NCBI GenBank assembly: GCA_039583875.1
Contig: CM077152.1
Span: 15,115,059-15,179,058 of the forward strand
Origin: Platanthera guangdongensis
Lineage: Eukaryota; Streptophyta; Magnoliopsida; Asparagales; Orchidaceae
Direction of reading: 5' to 3'
Length of the DNA stretch: 64,000 nucleotides
The position numbers and the translations under genes were made by a program. Shown piece by piece: positions 52,901 to 57,596 of this stretch. Within the stretch, counting starts at the first letter, position 1. Every line of letters begins with the position of its first letter. The notes under the pieces were generated by a model. It was not told the DNA's origin. It saw only the letters and a list, made by a program, of their open reading frames with translations, and ran no database searches.

Positions 52901-54317
52901 GGCAGAGGGGAGGGGGGGGGGGAGGCGGCTTGCTGGAAGGGTTTGGGGAAGCAACACAACAACAGGGAGGCTTAAATCAGCAGTATTTACTTCACAGGAC
53001 AGGAGGTTTGCAATGATTATAAGTTTGAACAGGGAAATCAACCTTATTACATGTGGCAGAAACAGCCGCCTCTGCTGGGAAGAGTGGAGACTGCTGGAGT
53101 CGTCAATAGGGACTGCGGGATAGGGATTTGGAGGTGGGGCAAGGTGGCTAAGGGTTAGAGTTACCATTGGGGAGCGGGAGATGGCCTAGGAGTCATCCCT
53201 TAGGGTTCGTCGACATCGTGGAGGGATCGCCGAATTTCGGCATTTCTTCTTCTCAAAAATCCAGCAATGCCCCTAATCAGCCTCTACATGATCTATTTAT
53301 AGGGGTGTCCTAAAAAATTGGGCCCACCGGGCCGAACCGGCCCGACCCGGTGAAAAGCCCGACAGGCCCGGTCCCGGGCCAAGCCCGCCTCGGGCCCGGG
53401 CCGGGCCATGGGGCCCTTCCGGGCCCCATTGTAGGGCAAATGCCCGGCCCGGTGCCCGGCCCGGGTCGGGCAAAGCCCGGTTACCGGGCTTAGCCCGGGC
53501 CAGGAAAAGCTCGGGCTAAGCCCGGGCTGGCTCTTAGAGCCGTTGGCTGCCAGCATGCCACATGGGCATGCTGGCAGCCATTTTTTTATTTAAAAAATAA
53601 AACTTTGTTTTTAATTAAAAAAAACAAATTTAAAAAAAAAAACCAGGCCGGGCTTAGCCTGGGCCCGGCCCGGCCCGGCCTGGGGGGCCTTACCAGGCCC
53701 CCCCAGGGAGCATAGCCCGGCCCGGCCCGGTTACATTATTAAGCCCGGCCCGGCCCGGTTACATTATTAAGCCCGGCCCGGGCCCGGTTCGGAAAAGCCC
53801 GGGCCCGCCGGGCTTTATGCGCACCCCTGTCTATTTATAATAAAAGGAGGCTAGAGCATCCCACCATCGACGGTTATGATTGGCCGGAGGTGGGGCCACC
53901 CAATACATCAAAATATTTGCAAATATAAAAAACTAATATATGAAATCGATTCGCAACGCGAATCCGGGCAGATCCGCGGAGTCCGATCATCGATCCAGGC
54001 ACGACATGTATGGTAAGTCGTCAAATCAGCCCCGAACAAGCTCAAAACTCGTCCTCTGCTTCCGCTCCACGTCTCTGCTTCGCATCAGAAGTGCTACAAC
54101 ATATAGAAAAGGACTCGACTTTATCTCATGAACTTAGGTTCTCTAGGCCTAGATTTCTTTACAAACTTGTTAGTTTGTTTTCTTTGGACTGTTGCAATAT
54201 ATTCAATGTATGCAATTTGCTCATGGTTTATGCTGTATCTGCACTATAACTTTATTTATTAACAAATGATGCAGAGAGCTGCTGAAGCTGAACTATTATC
54301 AAATTTTCCTTATGGAG
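4865..54317 (+). CDS. NAD(P)-binding Rossmann-fold protein, NDUFA9-like atypical SDR (partial, 8 exons)
   Basis: Coding exons: 4865-4920, 13303-13420, 13553-13641, 25974-26029, 26114-26169, 31691-31784, 31891-31970, 54275-54317; intron phases 2,0,2,1,0,1,0,1. They join into 197 uninterrupted codons. Residues 1-18 ([18 protein letters not shown]) are basic and serine-rich, like a mitochondrial presequence. Exon 3 gives [18 protein letters not shown], the dinucleotide-binding G-G-x-G-x-x-G loop. Exon 6 has [11 protein letters not shown] and [17 protein letters not shown]. Exon 7 has [11 protein letters not shown] and YYDGK, which fits an SDR YxxxK. Order and wording agree, from memory, with Arabidopsis At5g10730/At1g32220, annotated only as Rossmann-fold proteins; NDUFA9-like proteins bind NADPH in mitochondrial complex I, but the role of this plant branch is unsettled. 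The C-terminal ~90 residues are outside the window. The start is chosen because it is the first ATG in frame with a presequence-like N-terminus and a good donor at 4921. Five of its introns are filled with transposons. Confidence 0.88.
4921..5879. other. Intron 1, left part, no elements recognised
   Basis: AT-rich intronic DNA. Short open frames on both strands have no domain features. From about 5640 the DNA may already belong to the old retroelement whose gag remnant is described next. Confidence 0.4.
5880..6495 (-). pseudogene. Old LTR element: gag fragment, primer site and 5' LTR (left part)
   Basis: On the minus strand about 5925-6065 encodes [20 protein letters not shown] and then [18 protein letters not shown], the start of a retrotransposon gag domain; stops follow. 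Around 6210-6225 ggtctttgatacca is the complement of a tRNA primer site (TGGTATCAAAGACC). Everything from about 6226 to 6495 would then be its 5' LTR, cut by the young Copia at 6496 and continued after 12652. The element is older than the Copia and largely deleted. Confidence 0.5.
6496..6667 (-). repeat. Copia 3' LTR
   Basis: 172 bp, starting tgttggaagagccc and ending gggcttttctaata on the + strand. It has no mismatch to the LTR at 12481-12652. The coding frame of the pol runs about 20 bp into it and stops at 6648. Confidence 0.95.
6648..7642 (-). CDS. Copia reverse transcriptase end and RNase H
   Basis: Restarts after the hAT with [11 protein letters not shown], where VDD is the rest of the RT active site, then [13 protein letters not shown]. 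RNase H follows with [42 protein letters not shown] and [16 protein letters not shown]. The frame is open to the stop at 6648 inside the LTR. Only the hAT insertion disables this part. Confidence 0.92.
7643..8391. mobile_element. Non-autonomous hAT-like element, 749 bp, 8-bp TSD
   Basis: It sits in the RT active-site codons of the young Copia. Target duplication gtcgacat at 7635-7642 and 8392-8399. Terminal inverted repeats: caagcttttgaaaaccggac at the left and the complement of caaggttttgaaaaccggac at the right. An 8-bp duplication with CA(A)G ends fits the hAT superfamily. Outer parts are built of ggaccgg/ccggtcc words; the middle is very AT-rich. No transposase is encoded. Confidence 0.9.
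8247..8299. repeat. (TA)n-(TG)n microsatellite inside the hAT element
   Basis: A run of at repeats, then tg repeats, then ta repeats near the right arm of the hAT element. Likely to vary in length between individuals. Confidence 0.9.
8392..9480 (-). CDS. Copia reverse transcriptase, first part
   Basis: Continues in the next frame from about 9480. It has the post-integrase segment [10 protein letters not shown], a proline-rich linker, and the RT start ([19 protein letters not shown], then [39 protein letters not shown]). It reaches LQLVYVD, the first aspartate of the YVDD site, where the hAT element interrupts it. Reading on into the hAT gives a false tail to 8305. Confidence 0.9.
9481..11530 (-). 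CDS. Copia gag-protease-integrase
   Basis: Starts at ATG 11530 and is open to a G7 homopolymer at about 9474-9480, where the frame changes. In order: a gag domain ([20 protein letters not shown]), a CCHC knuckle ([14 protein letters not shown]), the aspartic protease site [11 protein letters not shown], a GAG-pre-integrase zinc segment (HCRLGH...CDSC), and the integrase core with [15 protein letters not shown] and [10 protein letters not shown], which carry the D, D and E residues. The frame change at a homopolymer may be a real single-base indel or a sequencing error; otherwise this part is intact. Confidence 0.9.
11583..11667. repeat. 17-bp minisatellite (5 units) in Copia leader
   Basis: Five copies of gcggtctggaggtcgcg in a row; the fourth has a single g-to-a change (gcgatct). 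It lies just upstream of the gag start codon on the element's strand, in the untranslated leader. The open frames across it on both strands are by-products of the repeat. Confidence 0.9.
11977..12190. repeat. 74-bp tandem repeat (about 2.8 units) in Copia leader
   Basis: Units begin tagagggagcagtccgcgag at about 11977, 12051 and 12125 and differ by only a few bases. Shorter relatives of cagtccgc...gagcggac recur to about 12440. The whole ~950-bp leader between primer site and gag is built of such GC-rich repeats. Confidence 0.85.
12469..12480 (-). promoter_or_regulatory. Copia primer-binding site (tRNA-Met)
   Basis: gctctgatacca on the + strand is the complement of TGGTATCAGAGC, the common plant initiator tRNA-Met primer site, directly next to the 5' LTR. 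Confidence 0.9.
12481..12652 (-). repeat. Copia 5' LTR
   Basis: 172 bp, identical to the left LTR, followed by attac (12653-12657), the same five bases that precede the left LTR. It carries the element's promoter; I cannot pick a single TATA box with confidence. Confidence 0.95.
12653..12900 (-). repeat. Old LTR, right part, beyond the young Copia
   Basis: After the attac duplication, the sequence should continue the LTR left at 6495. It is rich in ctag/ctcta words (tctagaatcttctat, tctagaacactctagac) and ends at an unclear point near 12890. From there to exon 2 at 13303 the intron shows nothing recognisable. Confidence 0.4.
13303..13420 (+). CDS. Host gene exon 2
   Basis: 118 nt with acceptor cttatag|ttcaa and donor gaaaag|gtacca. 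It encodes a poorly conserved presequence/linker that contains [14 protein letters not shown], a segment I recall as conserved in the family. It ends in phase 0. Intron 2 is only 132 bp. Confidence 0.85.
13553..13641 (+). CDS. Host gene exon 3 (dinucleotide-binding loop)
   Basis: 89 nt with acceptor ttcttgcag|gttc and donor agcag|gtattc. It encodes beta-1, the glycine loop GGNGYVG and the start of beta-2 (VSSFSR). Phase 2 at its end. The following intron of 12332 bp contains the foldback, the CRM-like gypsy and the RTE LINE. Confidence 0.92.
13900..14124 (+). mobile_element. AT-rich DNA with Helitron-like 5' start
   Basis: tctatactatatataaggca at 13900 is close to the usual plant Helitron 5' end (TCTATACTATATATAA..C), preceded by a and followed by several hundred bases of (ta)-rich DNA. 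A second similar word, tctatactaatata, occurs at 14116, just before the foldback. No convincing 3' hairpin with CTRR end was found, so the extent is unknown. Confidence 0.35.
14125..14463. repeat. 339-bp GC-rich foldback (inverted repeat)
   Basis: Arms of roughly 150 bp face each other: atatacgagcatcttcgcac at the left and the complement gtgcgaagatgctcgtatat at the right, with ccgtgcttgatgcttcgggtgg against ccacccgaagcatcaagcacgg nearer the centre (about 14295). Each arm itself holds small hairpins such as cgggcttcgcccg. It sits in (ta)n DNA, so a target duplication is masked. The two 94-residue open frames, one on each strand, mirror each other and are a result of the palindrome. Class unclear: a foldback MITE or a derivative of a Helitron end. 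Confidence 0.75.
14690..15107 (-). pseudogene. hAT transposase C-terminal remnant
   Basis: Minus strand around 15030-15100 encodes [20 protein letters not shown], very close to the [17 protein letters not shown] segment near the end of plant hAT transposases. An acidic tail ([29 protein letters not shown]) with one or two stops follows to about 14690. The catalytic and dimerisation parts are missing: at about 15108 the sequence changes to the CRM-like LTR. So this is the tail of an older autonomous hAT. Confidence 0.6.
15108..16107 (-). repeat. CRM-like 3' LTR (truncated)
   Basis: Matches 21362-22468 from gctatt(c/t)aacaatgcaataa to cagatggtc.cc.atca. It lacks about 120 bp at the outer end, where it abuts the hAT remnant. 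It carries about seven units of the 30-bp repeat seen in the other LTR, and a G-run at 15714-15726. Confidence 0.85.
16206..19433 (-). pseudogene. CRM-like pol remnant with C-terminal chromo-like motif
   Basis: Order on the minus strand: protease end ([12 protein letters not shown], 19400), RT ([18 protein letters not shown] 18900; [13 protein letters not shown] 18750; [18 protein letters not shown] around 18550), RNase H ([20 protein letters not shown] 18100), integrase zinc part (17749-17399), integrase core end ([20 protein letters not shown] 17080), then the C-terminal part with [20 protein letters not shown] and, last, [17 protein letters not shown], which looks like the shortened chromo motif of this clade. 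Many stops and frame changes. Confidence 0.85.
19682..21060 (-). pseudogene. CRM-like gag remnant
   Basis: In order on the minus strand: a histidine/arginine/tyrosine-rich N-part with repeated (H)HRDEY, HGDEYY and DYTHDDY words (20460-20861), the gag core ([32 protein letters not shown]) at about 20250-20060, and a zinc knuckle ([17 protein letters not shown]) at about 19900-19850. Frames change several times. Not functional. Confidence 0.75.
21240..22468 (-). repeat. CRM-like 5' LTR
   Basis: 1229 bp from tgataatagggtagg to tctcccatca. About 21690-22070 is a minisatellite with a 30-bp unit (..gg.tggctggaaacaggg then aggagg..), about 11-12 copies against about seven in the other LTR. Open frames made of [15 protein letters not shown] repeats on both strands come from this array and are not genes. 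Confidence 0.85.
22880..23640 (+). pseudogene. RTE endonuclease domain, broken
   Basis: AP-endonuclease-type residues are in place: [11 protein letters not shown] (N), YLQETRW (E), [19 protein letters not shown] (D and N), KSQIDYFM (D) and, after a frameshift near 23585, QHRLVMLDV (H). A TAA stop at about 23277 follows REIP. The domain is recognisable throughout but cannot be translated in one piece. Confidence 0.88.
24540..25704 (+). pseudogene. RTE reverse transcriptase and C-terminal part, broken
   Basis: RT motifs: [12 protein letters not shown] (24650), [20 protein letters not shown] (24830) and [12 protein letters not shown] (24920), the last with the catalytic FADD, then [13 protein letters not shown]. 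After breaks near 25218 and 25440 the family's C-terminal piece follows ([32 protein letters not shown]). One more segment of the fingers (24240-24500) is shifted by stops. Confidence 0.88.
25974..26029 (+). CDS. Host gene exon 4
   Basis: 56 nt with acceptor ccttctcag|atct and donor accaag|gttgac. It continues directly as [20 protein letters not shown], matching the family's second strand (SGRSS...W.D.V.WH.G). Phase 1. It begins about 235 bp after the end of the LINE and its target duplication. Confidence 0.9.
26114..26169 (+). CDS. Host gene exon 5
   Basis: 56 nt with acceptor ttttgtag|gaag and donor gcggtg|gtaggt after an 84-bp intron. It encodes [19 protein letters not shown], equal in place to the family's GDLLSPDSL..AL.GVTSV. 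The usual aspartate after glycine is serine here. Phase 0. Confidence 0.9.
26170..27613. other. Intron 5, left part, no element recognised
   Basis: Mostly AT-rich intron DNA. Open frames at 26229-26414, 27206-27430 and their antisense partners have no domain features. 27060-27160 is purine-rich (ggaagg, agaaaggg). I see nothing else. Confidence 0.4.
27614..27961 (+). repeat. 5' LTR of the gag-only element
   Basis: 348 bp. It contains (att)n runs and gagcacac..cacttag, shared with the 3' copy. It ends gcaaca directly before the primer site. Confidence 0.7.
29777..30136 (+). repeat. 3' LTR of the gag-only element
   Basis: Aligns with the 5' LTR from cttcgggcctagttgtc / tttcgggcctagttgtc to cgtcc(t/c)a(c/t)gggtt. 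The right end is uncertain by a few tens of bases. A purine tract (aaggcgggac) precedes it. Confidence 0.68.
30137..31560 (-). repeat. LTR-like stretch, possible solo LTR
   Basis: About 30240-31545 has the make-up of the large LTRs at 48.4 and 52.2 kb: an AT-rich left part, a GC-rich middle with gg(a/t)gg runs (30680-31200, minus-strand proline/serine-rich open frame), then an aaaataa stretch and gaactcgactcggatcgacc-type end. A G-run lies at 31059-31076. Ends and target duplication were not found, so a solo LTR is a suggestion only. No protein domain is recognised. Confidence 0.35.
31691..31784 (+). CDS. Host gene exon 6
   Basis: 94 nt with acceptor taatgcag|atat and donor gcaag|gtattt. It encodes [19 protein letters not shown] and the following helix [12 protein letters not shown], strongly conserved in the family. 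Phase 1; intron 6 is 106 bp. Confidence 0.93.
31891..31970 (+). CDS. Host gene exon 7
   Basis: 80 nt with acceptor tttgtag|gcgt and donor gggaag|gtactt. It encodes [13 protein letters not shown] and ends in YYDGK, the likely YxxxK lysine of the SDR fold at the exon edge. Phase 0. The next intron is 22304 bp and holds four nested or adjacent elements. Confidence 0.92.
31971..32472. other. Intron 7, left part
   Basis: Ordinary intron DNA to about 32190, then a stretch with ctagggttttgaggaggagg and attatatatataccctgc that resembles the LTR style of the chromoviruses at 37.6 and 61.1 kb. It ends at the target duplication of the second Copia and continues after 47373. Possibly a fragment of a solo LTR. 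Confidence 0.3.
32473..32569 (+). repeat. Copia-2 5' LTR, first part
   Basis: Aligns without gaps to the start of the 3' LTR (ttagttcaagtgttatttttcccgctact...), ending in gaggtcatatata where the Helitron-like insert begins. Confidence 0.88.
33481..34530. repeat. ~580-bp tandem duplication in the Helitron-like element
   Basis: atatgtagagttattcctac occurs at 33481 and 34063 and the following ~470 bp match closely (ttcaaattattggatttcaac, ctaccatt.tgttcctattaa, gttgtccac.ctccatct), apart from the 15-bp array that is expanded in the first unit. Confidence 0.88.
33599..33733. repeat. 15-bp minisatellite, 9 units
   Basis: Nine copies of ttcccaacatgttcg, two with g in place of a and the last ending tct. 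It explains the NMFVP-repeat and CWERT-repeat open frames. A second copy of the surrounding ~580-bp unit (from about 34063) has only two such repeats. Confidence 0.93.
34862..34992 (+). pseudogene. Exon-like fragment, possibly cyclophilin-derived
   Basis: A stretch of about 38 codons ending at a splice-donor-like tacag|gtaacg (34992) reads [20 protein letters not shown] and then [16 protein letters not shown]. The second part resembles the (L)DGKH.VFG.V..G end of a peptidyl-prolyl isomerase domain. Catalytic residues are not covered. It could be an exon captured by the Helitron-like element; the identity is tentative. Confidence 0.3.
35050..35310. repeat. cacgacaa-atgtcgcc repeat array 1
   Basis: Irregular repeats of 16-20 bp built on cccacgacaaatgtcgc. 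The same words return in the larger arrays at 36217-36840. Open frames across them ([15 protein letters not shown]) are by-products. Confidence 0.8.
36217..36835. repeat. Higher-order 17-19 bp minisatellite, two ~320-bp blocks
   Basis: Units of the type cgcccacgaccaatgtcgc. The block start (cgaatgtc.ccgctcatgac) occurs near 36223 and 36543, so a ~320-bp block was duplicated, after which units diverged. The second block ends in several identical cgcgcccacgacaaatgt copies (36724-36830) directly before the 3' hairpin. Confidence 0.88.
36865..36950 (+). repeat. Copia-2 5' LTR, second part, and primer site
   Basis: A longer (ta)n run, then gtatgcttgacacggtttagggcaa and the ttcctcctttctact end at 36938, as in the 3' LTR. 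tggtatcagagg (36939-36950) is the tRNA-Met primer site. Confidence 0.88.
37467..37591 (+). pseudogene. Copia-2 gag start
   Basis: From ATG 37467 ([20 protein letters not shown]) to [11 protein letters not shown], where the chromovirus interrupts. The frame continues after it at 43127 as [20 protein letters not shown], confirming the insertion point and the 5-bp duplication. Confidence 0.8.
37592..37906 (-). repeat. Chromovirus 3' LTR
   Basis: 315 bp with the short palindrome gggtatatatataccc and two ggctgaaccggttggttcagc palindromes. Confidence 0.95.
37767..40895 (-). pseudogene. Chromovirus pol: RT, RNase H, integrase, chromodomain
   Basis: RT from 40895 ([47 protein letters not shown]), then near 40150-40220 a deletion with frame changes removes the FFDD active site. 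RNase H follows ([31 protein letters not shown]), then integrase with the zinc finger (H-x-H..CEGCQRQK), D ([20 protein letters not shown]), D ([10 protein letters not shown]) and E ([13 protein letters not shown]), and a chromodomain near 38070-37800 ([20 protein letters not shown], then [10 protein letters not shown]). Breaks near 39230, 38540 and 38013. Not able to make active RT. Confidence 0.92.
40896..42792 (-). pseudogene. Chromovirus gag and protease
   Basis: Begins [20 protein letters not shown] at 42792 with a coiled-coil-like stretch ([20 protein letters not shown]). After frame changes near 42400 and 42080 the gag core is open from 42072 ([38 protein letters not shown]). The knuckle is [14 protein letters not shown] (about 41390). 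The protease site reads [11 protein letters not shown]: the usual catalytic D-S/T-G is D-C-G here, which may weaken or abolish activity. Confidence 0.88.
42822..43126 (-). repeat. Chromovirus 5' LTR
   Basis: 305 bp, same structure as the 3' LTR; about 10 bases shorter around 42990. Confidence 0.95.
43127..47216 (+). pseudogene. Copia-2 gag-pol, decayed
   Basis: In order: gag ([20 protein letters not shown] 43410), knuckle ([12 protein letters not shown] 43768), protease ([14 protein letters not shown] 44087), pre-integrase ([18 protein letters not shown] 44490-44600), integrase ([28 protein letters not shown] 44945), RT ([10 protein letters not shown] 46040; [12 protein letters not shown] 46160; ICVDDIIIT 46300) and RNase H ([20 protein letters not shown] 46740; [37 protein letters not shown]). 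At least ten stops or frame changes. The RT VDD and RNase H acidic residues remain visible. Confidence 0.9.
47217..47368 (+). repeat. Copia-2 3' LTR
   Basis: 152 bp, preceded by the purine tract gagggggaa. It starts agttgaatatac and ends ctttctact, then caacc. The same LTR type appears twice more, reversed, at 57348-57500 and 60838-60990. Confidence 0.9.
47374..48345. other. Intron 7, middle part, nothing recognised
   Basis: AT-rich intron DNA with T-runs; no open frame of note. The first 30-40 bp continue the possible LTR fragment left at 32472. Confidence 0.45.
48351..49672 (-). repeat. 3' LTR of the deletion derivative
   Basis: 1322 bp from tgacacaagacg to ctctgcatca, then a purine-tract complement (ttcttcccagc). 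A T/G-rich middle (48960-49050) with a G-run. Confidence 0.8.
49936..50367 (-). pseudogene. Integrase C-terminal remnant of the deletion derivative
   Basis: Reads [24 protein letters not shown], the same segment as [20 protein letters not shown] in the CRM-like element at 16.5 kb, followed by a proline-rich tail. No RT or integrase core precedes it. Confidence 0.75.
50540..51680 (-). other. Unassigned internal DNA with a weak repeated acidic motif
   Basis: Between gag and the integrase end, the minus strand gives three similar pieces about 240-270 bp apart: [19 protein letters not shown] (about 50640), [18 protein letters not shown] (about 50870) and [20 protein letters not shown] (about 51130). 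The frames between are broken. It may be a decayed tandem repeat or spacer of this element family. I do not recognise a function. Confidence 0.4.
51672..52133 (-). pseudogene. Gag of the deletion derivative
   Basis: [20 protein letters not shown] start, a charged part with repeated DRVDP(P/S)TR, then the gag core [20 protein letters not shown] and [22 protein letters not shown]. Open over 153 codons. Similar in plan to the gag at 20 kb. Confidence 0.7.
52197..54087 (-). repeat. 5' LTR of the deletion derivative, with hAT inside
   Basis: Aligns with the other LTR from atgccatgcaaatccgacgg to ctctgcttcgcatca. Interrupted by the 530-bp hAT-like element at 53300-53829. Confidence 0.82.
53300..53829. 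mobile_element. GC-rich non-autonomous hAT-like element, 530 bp, 8-bp TSD
   Basis: Target duplication tctattta at 53292-53299 and 53830-53837; ends taggggtg...cacccctg. The body is mostly ggcccgg/ccgggcc words that can pair in many ways, with an a/t-rich centre (53580-53640), a gcatgccacatgggcatgc hairpin at about 53553, and a repeated 28-bp unit (aagcccggcccggcccggtt + acattatt) near 53715-53770. No coding capacity. It inserted after the LTR it occupies. Confidence 0.85.
54275..54317 (+). CDS. Host gene exon 8 (last exon in window)
   Basis: 43 nt with acceptor gatgcag|agag and donor tggag|gtcagt. It encodes [14 protein letters not shown](G), which follows directly after YYDGK in the family (GKRA.EAE). 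Phase 1. The next exon (expected to start I.LRPGF.YG) is not found up to 64000. Confidence 0.85.
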
Positions 54318-56835
54318 GTCAGTCTTATTTATCTTAATTTTAGCTAACCCGTGGATAATAATCTTAAGAGGATTGCATTTATAATGATAAGCATGTATCA
54401 GTTGATACTTCATAGTTTAGTGAGTTTCTTTTTTTTGAAAGCGCTTGATATGCTTCTTGAAAGTGGAAATGAGTTCCTGCTAGTGCACAAGTTTCATGTC
54501 TCTTTATTTATTTATTGTAATGAAAGGAGAGATTATACTCTCTGTATTTCAGAAATAGGCCCCTTATAAATAGAGAAATACAATCTAGGTTCGTTAAAGT
54601 GGTTATAAGGTCCTATTTTACTACTCTACTGGGAAAAAGCTTGGGTCTGTTTATACTAGTGAATGCATAAAACCCTACTCTAAGTGCTCTGTCTCTACAC
54701 TCTTTACTTCTATTTTTCCCTTCCTGTGGTTCATCTCCCTCCCTTCCCTCTGCTCCCTTCCCTCTGCTCCCGTCCCGGCTCCCGCTCCTGGCCCTCCCTC
54801 CCTTCCTCCTTCCCTAAGTGAAACTGCCATCTCTCAGGTAACGGTCTTATATTTCTAGGCGGCTCGCCCTCTCTCTATCGCTATGTTGCCCCCACCCACC
54901 CCTCTCCCCCTCAACTTGCTCACTCCATTCTCCCTCACTCATCTCTCCTCGATGTAGGAAACATAGACAAATGCATGCTCGTACGCCCATTTTGTGTAAA
55001 AACATAAGATTAATTCTTAAACTTACAACATCTACATTATTTTTTTAAAAAAAAACTGTGGAAGTAAATAAAAATGTGGTCATTTTTATTCGAGATTCCC
55101 AAATGGATGCACGAGTCTTGCTGATGGGGATGTGGAAGCTGGACGACTACCAAGAGCTTTGGTGGCTTAAAGATGTTTTCTGATGTGAGGCCGAGAGTGG
55201 TGGTGGGAGATGAGAGAGAGAAAGAGTTAAAATGATTTTTTAAATAAAGAAACATCTCTATTTCATGAATAGCCCTAATGCAAAAAGGTTGGAATGCCCA
55301 TTTATGACGATTGAATTAAGGGAGAGAGTAAATTTAAAGTTAGTAATTGATCTTAAATAGTACTGGCATGTCCAAACATGCAATGATTGCATCCTACATC
55401 AACTCCTCTGGGTGCAAAGAGCTATTCCCAGAGAGTTGAAGAGGAGGAGCTGTCCATGATGGTGATACAATGGAACATGGGGGAGGATGAATCATCCTAG
55501 ATCTTTATAGTTTATAGTTTTAGCATTAATGCTCTGGATATGATATTGTTGGATGGTGAGTTCTGATAACTTGTTGGGTAGTGGGGTCCGAGCAAGTGCT
55601 TATACTTACTCAATTCCCACTTGTGAAAAATGTTCACGCCCACGGAAAACTGAAGAAAATCAAGTTGCATGTGTTGAATTAATTTGTTCAGTTTTAACTG
55701 ATTTTGCAGAGGATATATTCTTGATGACTAGCGGTGGAAGTTGTCGGGGAGGAATGCTTGTGTCAGTTGTGGATTGGGACTGTAATGGGGTAGCACTGTT
55801 GTGAGAGGCCCTTGTGCCAATCATGGGAGAAAGTGTTAGACAAATTGCTATAATCGAAGAAGAGCAGTGGAAAGCAATCAGTGCGATGGCAGGTTGTCGG
55901 GGGCATCATGATAGGATGCTGCAAAAAAAACCTTGATTGGCGATTCTTTGTAGATGCGGATGGATGGAAATGTGCTGTAATTTGTGCATGAGTAATTGTA
56001 TTTCGTCTACAAGGTATATTCTTGGCTAATCTGAGTGTGTGGGTGTGAGTATTTTAGTGAGATGTAATTGGGGAGGGGTTAACTGAGTTTGGGTGCCTTC
56101 TCTGAGTGGGTGTATGTCGTAGGGAGTGGGTGTGGTTCATTTGAATTGACGACTATTTTTGGTGTTTGATTTTGGGTGTAGGTCAGTGTCTTTGCTCGGG
56201 TAGGCTGGTGTGTAAATGTTGGAACTGTCGGGTATGTGAGACCAGGTGTCAAGGGAATATGCGGACAGGAGTTTGTCTGGAAAGGATTTTAAAAAATTTG
56301 CGGTGTAGTGGATTTTGTTTGGCCTGATGTGTGCGGAAAGGGTGGTCAATGCTGGAGAAGAAAGGAAGTTCTATTTTAACAACACAATGTTGATGAAACT
56401 GTTGGAATCATCTGGCCATTTTCGTGGAGGAATAATTTCTCCTGGGTTTAGGGGATGGAAGCTGGAGTTTGGTTCGTAGGTAGATTACTTGACATGTGTT
56501 TTTTATATTGATGTGGTAAAGTTTAGAGATGAAACTTCATCAAAGGAAGGTGCACCAGTGATTGGGTTGACAGGCTCTATGTATGCTGTACTTTTATTTT
56601 GCGTAAGGGAAAAAGCAGGGGTGATGATGGGCTGTGGGTTCTTTGAAATGCCTTGGTTTTGATTTAAGGTTATGAACCTACAATAATTTTTTAAATAAAT
56701 TCATTGTGAGCTTTAGTTTAAAAAATGGAAAAGGCAGGTAATATAATAAAAAAATAAGATCAACTGATATATTGGTTTGCTTTTGAGTAAATGATAAAAT
56801 TGTCAATAAAACAAATTTTACTAAAAAAATGTCAG
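54318..56835. other. Intron 8, left part, no clear element
   Basis: 54640-54930 is C/T-rich (ccctccctcccttcc). 55430-56650 is G-rich intergenic-like DNA with short open frames (for example 55553-55804) that match nothing I know. The missing exon 9 is not here. Confidence 0.4.
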
Positions 56836-56849
56836 GCAAAAGTAAAAAC

Positions 56850-57013
56850 ACTACATGCCGCGTTTGGCGCGGCGTTTTTGCTTTGGTGAGTTTGGACAAA
56901 AGTGCCGCTGTCACAAAATATATGTTTGGCATGACAGCGGTCCAAGAAAAAAAAAACTAATTTTAAACGACGTTTCATCCCACCGTGTTTACGACCGCAG
57001 TTGCCTTGCCAAA
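56850..57013. mobile_element. Possible MITE (~165 bp)
   Basis: Begins near tgccgcgtttggcgcggcg and ends ..gccttgccaaatggaccc; the first and last 25 bases are imperfect inverted partners (cgtttggc / gccaaatg), with an inner inverted pair gccgctgtca / tgacagcgg. The right half (from 56966) is repeated at 60463. Superfamily not decided. Confidence 0.4.
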
Positions 57014-57596
57014 TGGACCCTTAACAAAGTTAAAAAAAGATCACTTATTGATAGAGAAACTTGATGATGAAGTGATGAAGTACAGGGATTCAATAAGAAA
57101 AGAAATGCGCTTTTAAAGGTAGACAAAAATTTAATATTATCGAAACGTATATCTGCTATGAGATAAGTAAAAATCTTATTAAGAGTGCAGTGAGCAAAAC
57201 AACCGTGCTTTTGATAATTTATTCTATAGACGTGGCACTAAATATAAAAAAATGATATTTATAGAATGTCCAAGGGAAAAAACAAGATTTGATAATTTTA
57301 GATGTACTAAATGTGAATAATATGATCTCAATTATAGATGAAGATATAGTAGAAAGGAGGAAAGAAACAATAATCCGTTGCCCTAAATTGGGCCTAGCAT
57401 ACATAAATATAAGACAACATTCACGCGACGTATCACATGAGATAAATAGCGGGAAAAATAAAACTCGAACTAAAAACGCGTATGACACGTATATTCAACT
57501 CTCCACCTCAAGTTGAGAATATATATCGACCATTCCCAACTTGATTGTATTGTTCATGAAGTTGCCACCGCTCAACCCCTTGGTGAAGACGCCAGG
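56966..57596 (-). repeat. Duplicated block, copy 1: MITE end, flank and Copia 3' end
   Basis: 631 bp that matches 60463-61086 at roughly 97%. It contains MITE end, ~330 bp of single-copy-looking AT-rich DNA, a reversed Copia LTR (57348-57500, starting agtagaaagg, ending attcaact) and the RNase H tail next to it (minus strand VFTKGLSG...MVDIYSQLE). Right after gccagg a new sequence, tgttgaaacc, begins at 57597. Confidence 0.9.

Larger units (their letters stand above)
48351..54087 (-). mobile_element. Ty3/gypsy deletion derivative, TSD GAAGT
   Basis: Target duplication gaagt at 48346-48350 and 54088-54092. Left (3') LTR 48351-49672; right (5') LTR from about 52197 to 54087, including a later hAT insertion. 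Right LTR lacks the first ~50 bp of the left one. A damaged primer-site complement ttctgattccaa lies at 52187-52198. LTR end is gcatca. The LTRs share words with those of the CRM-like element (cgcg(c/t)ggagggccaa, gcgcg), so the two belong to related families. The inside (about 2.5 kb) has gag and the C-terminal end of integrase only; RT and RNase H are missing. Confidence 0.82.
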
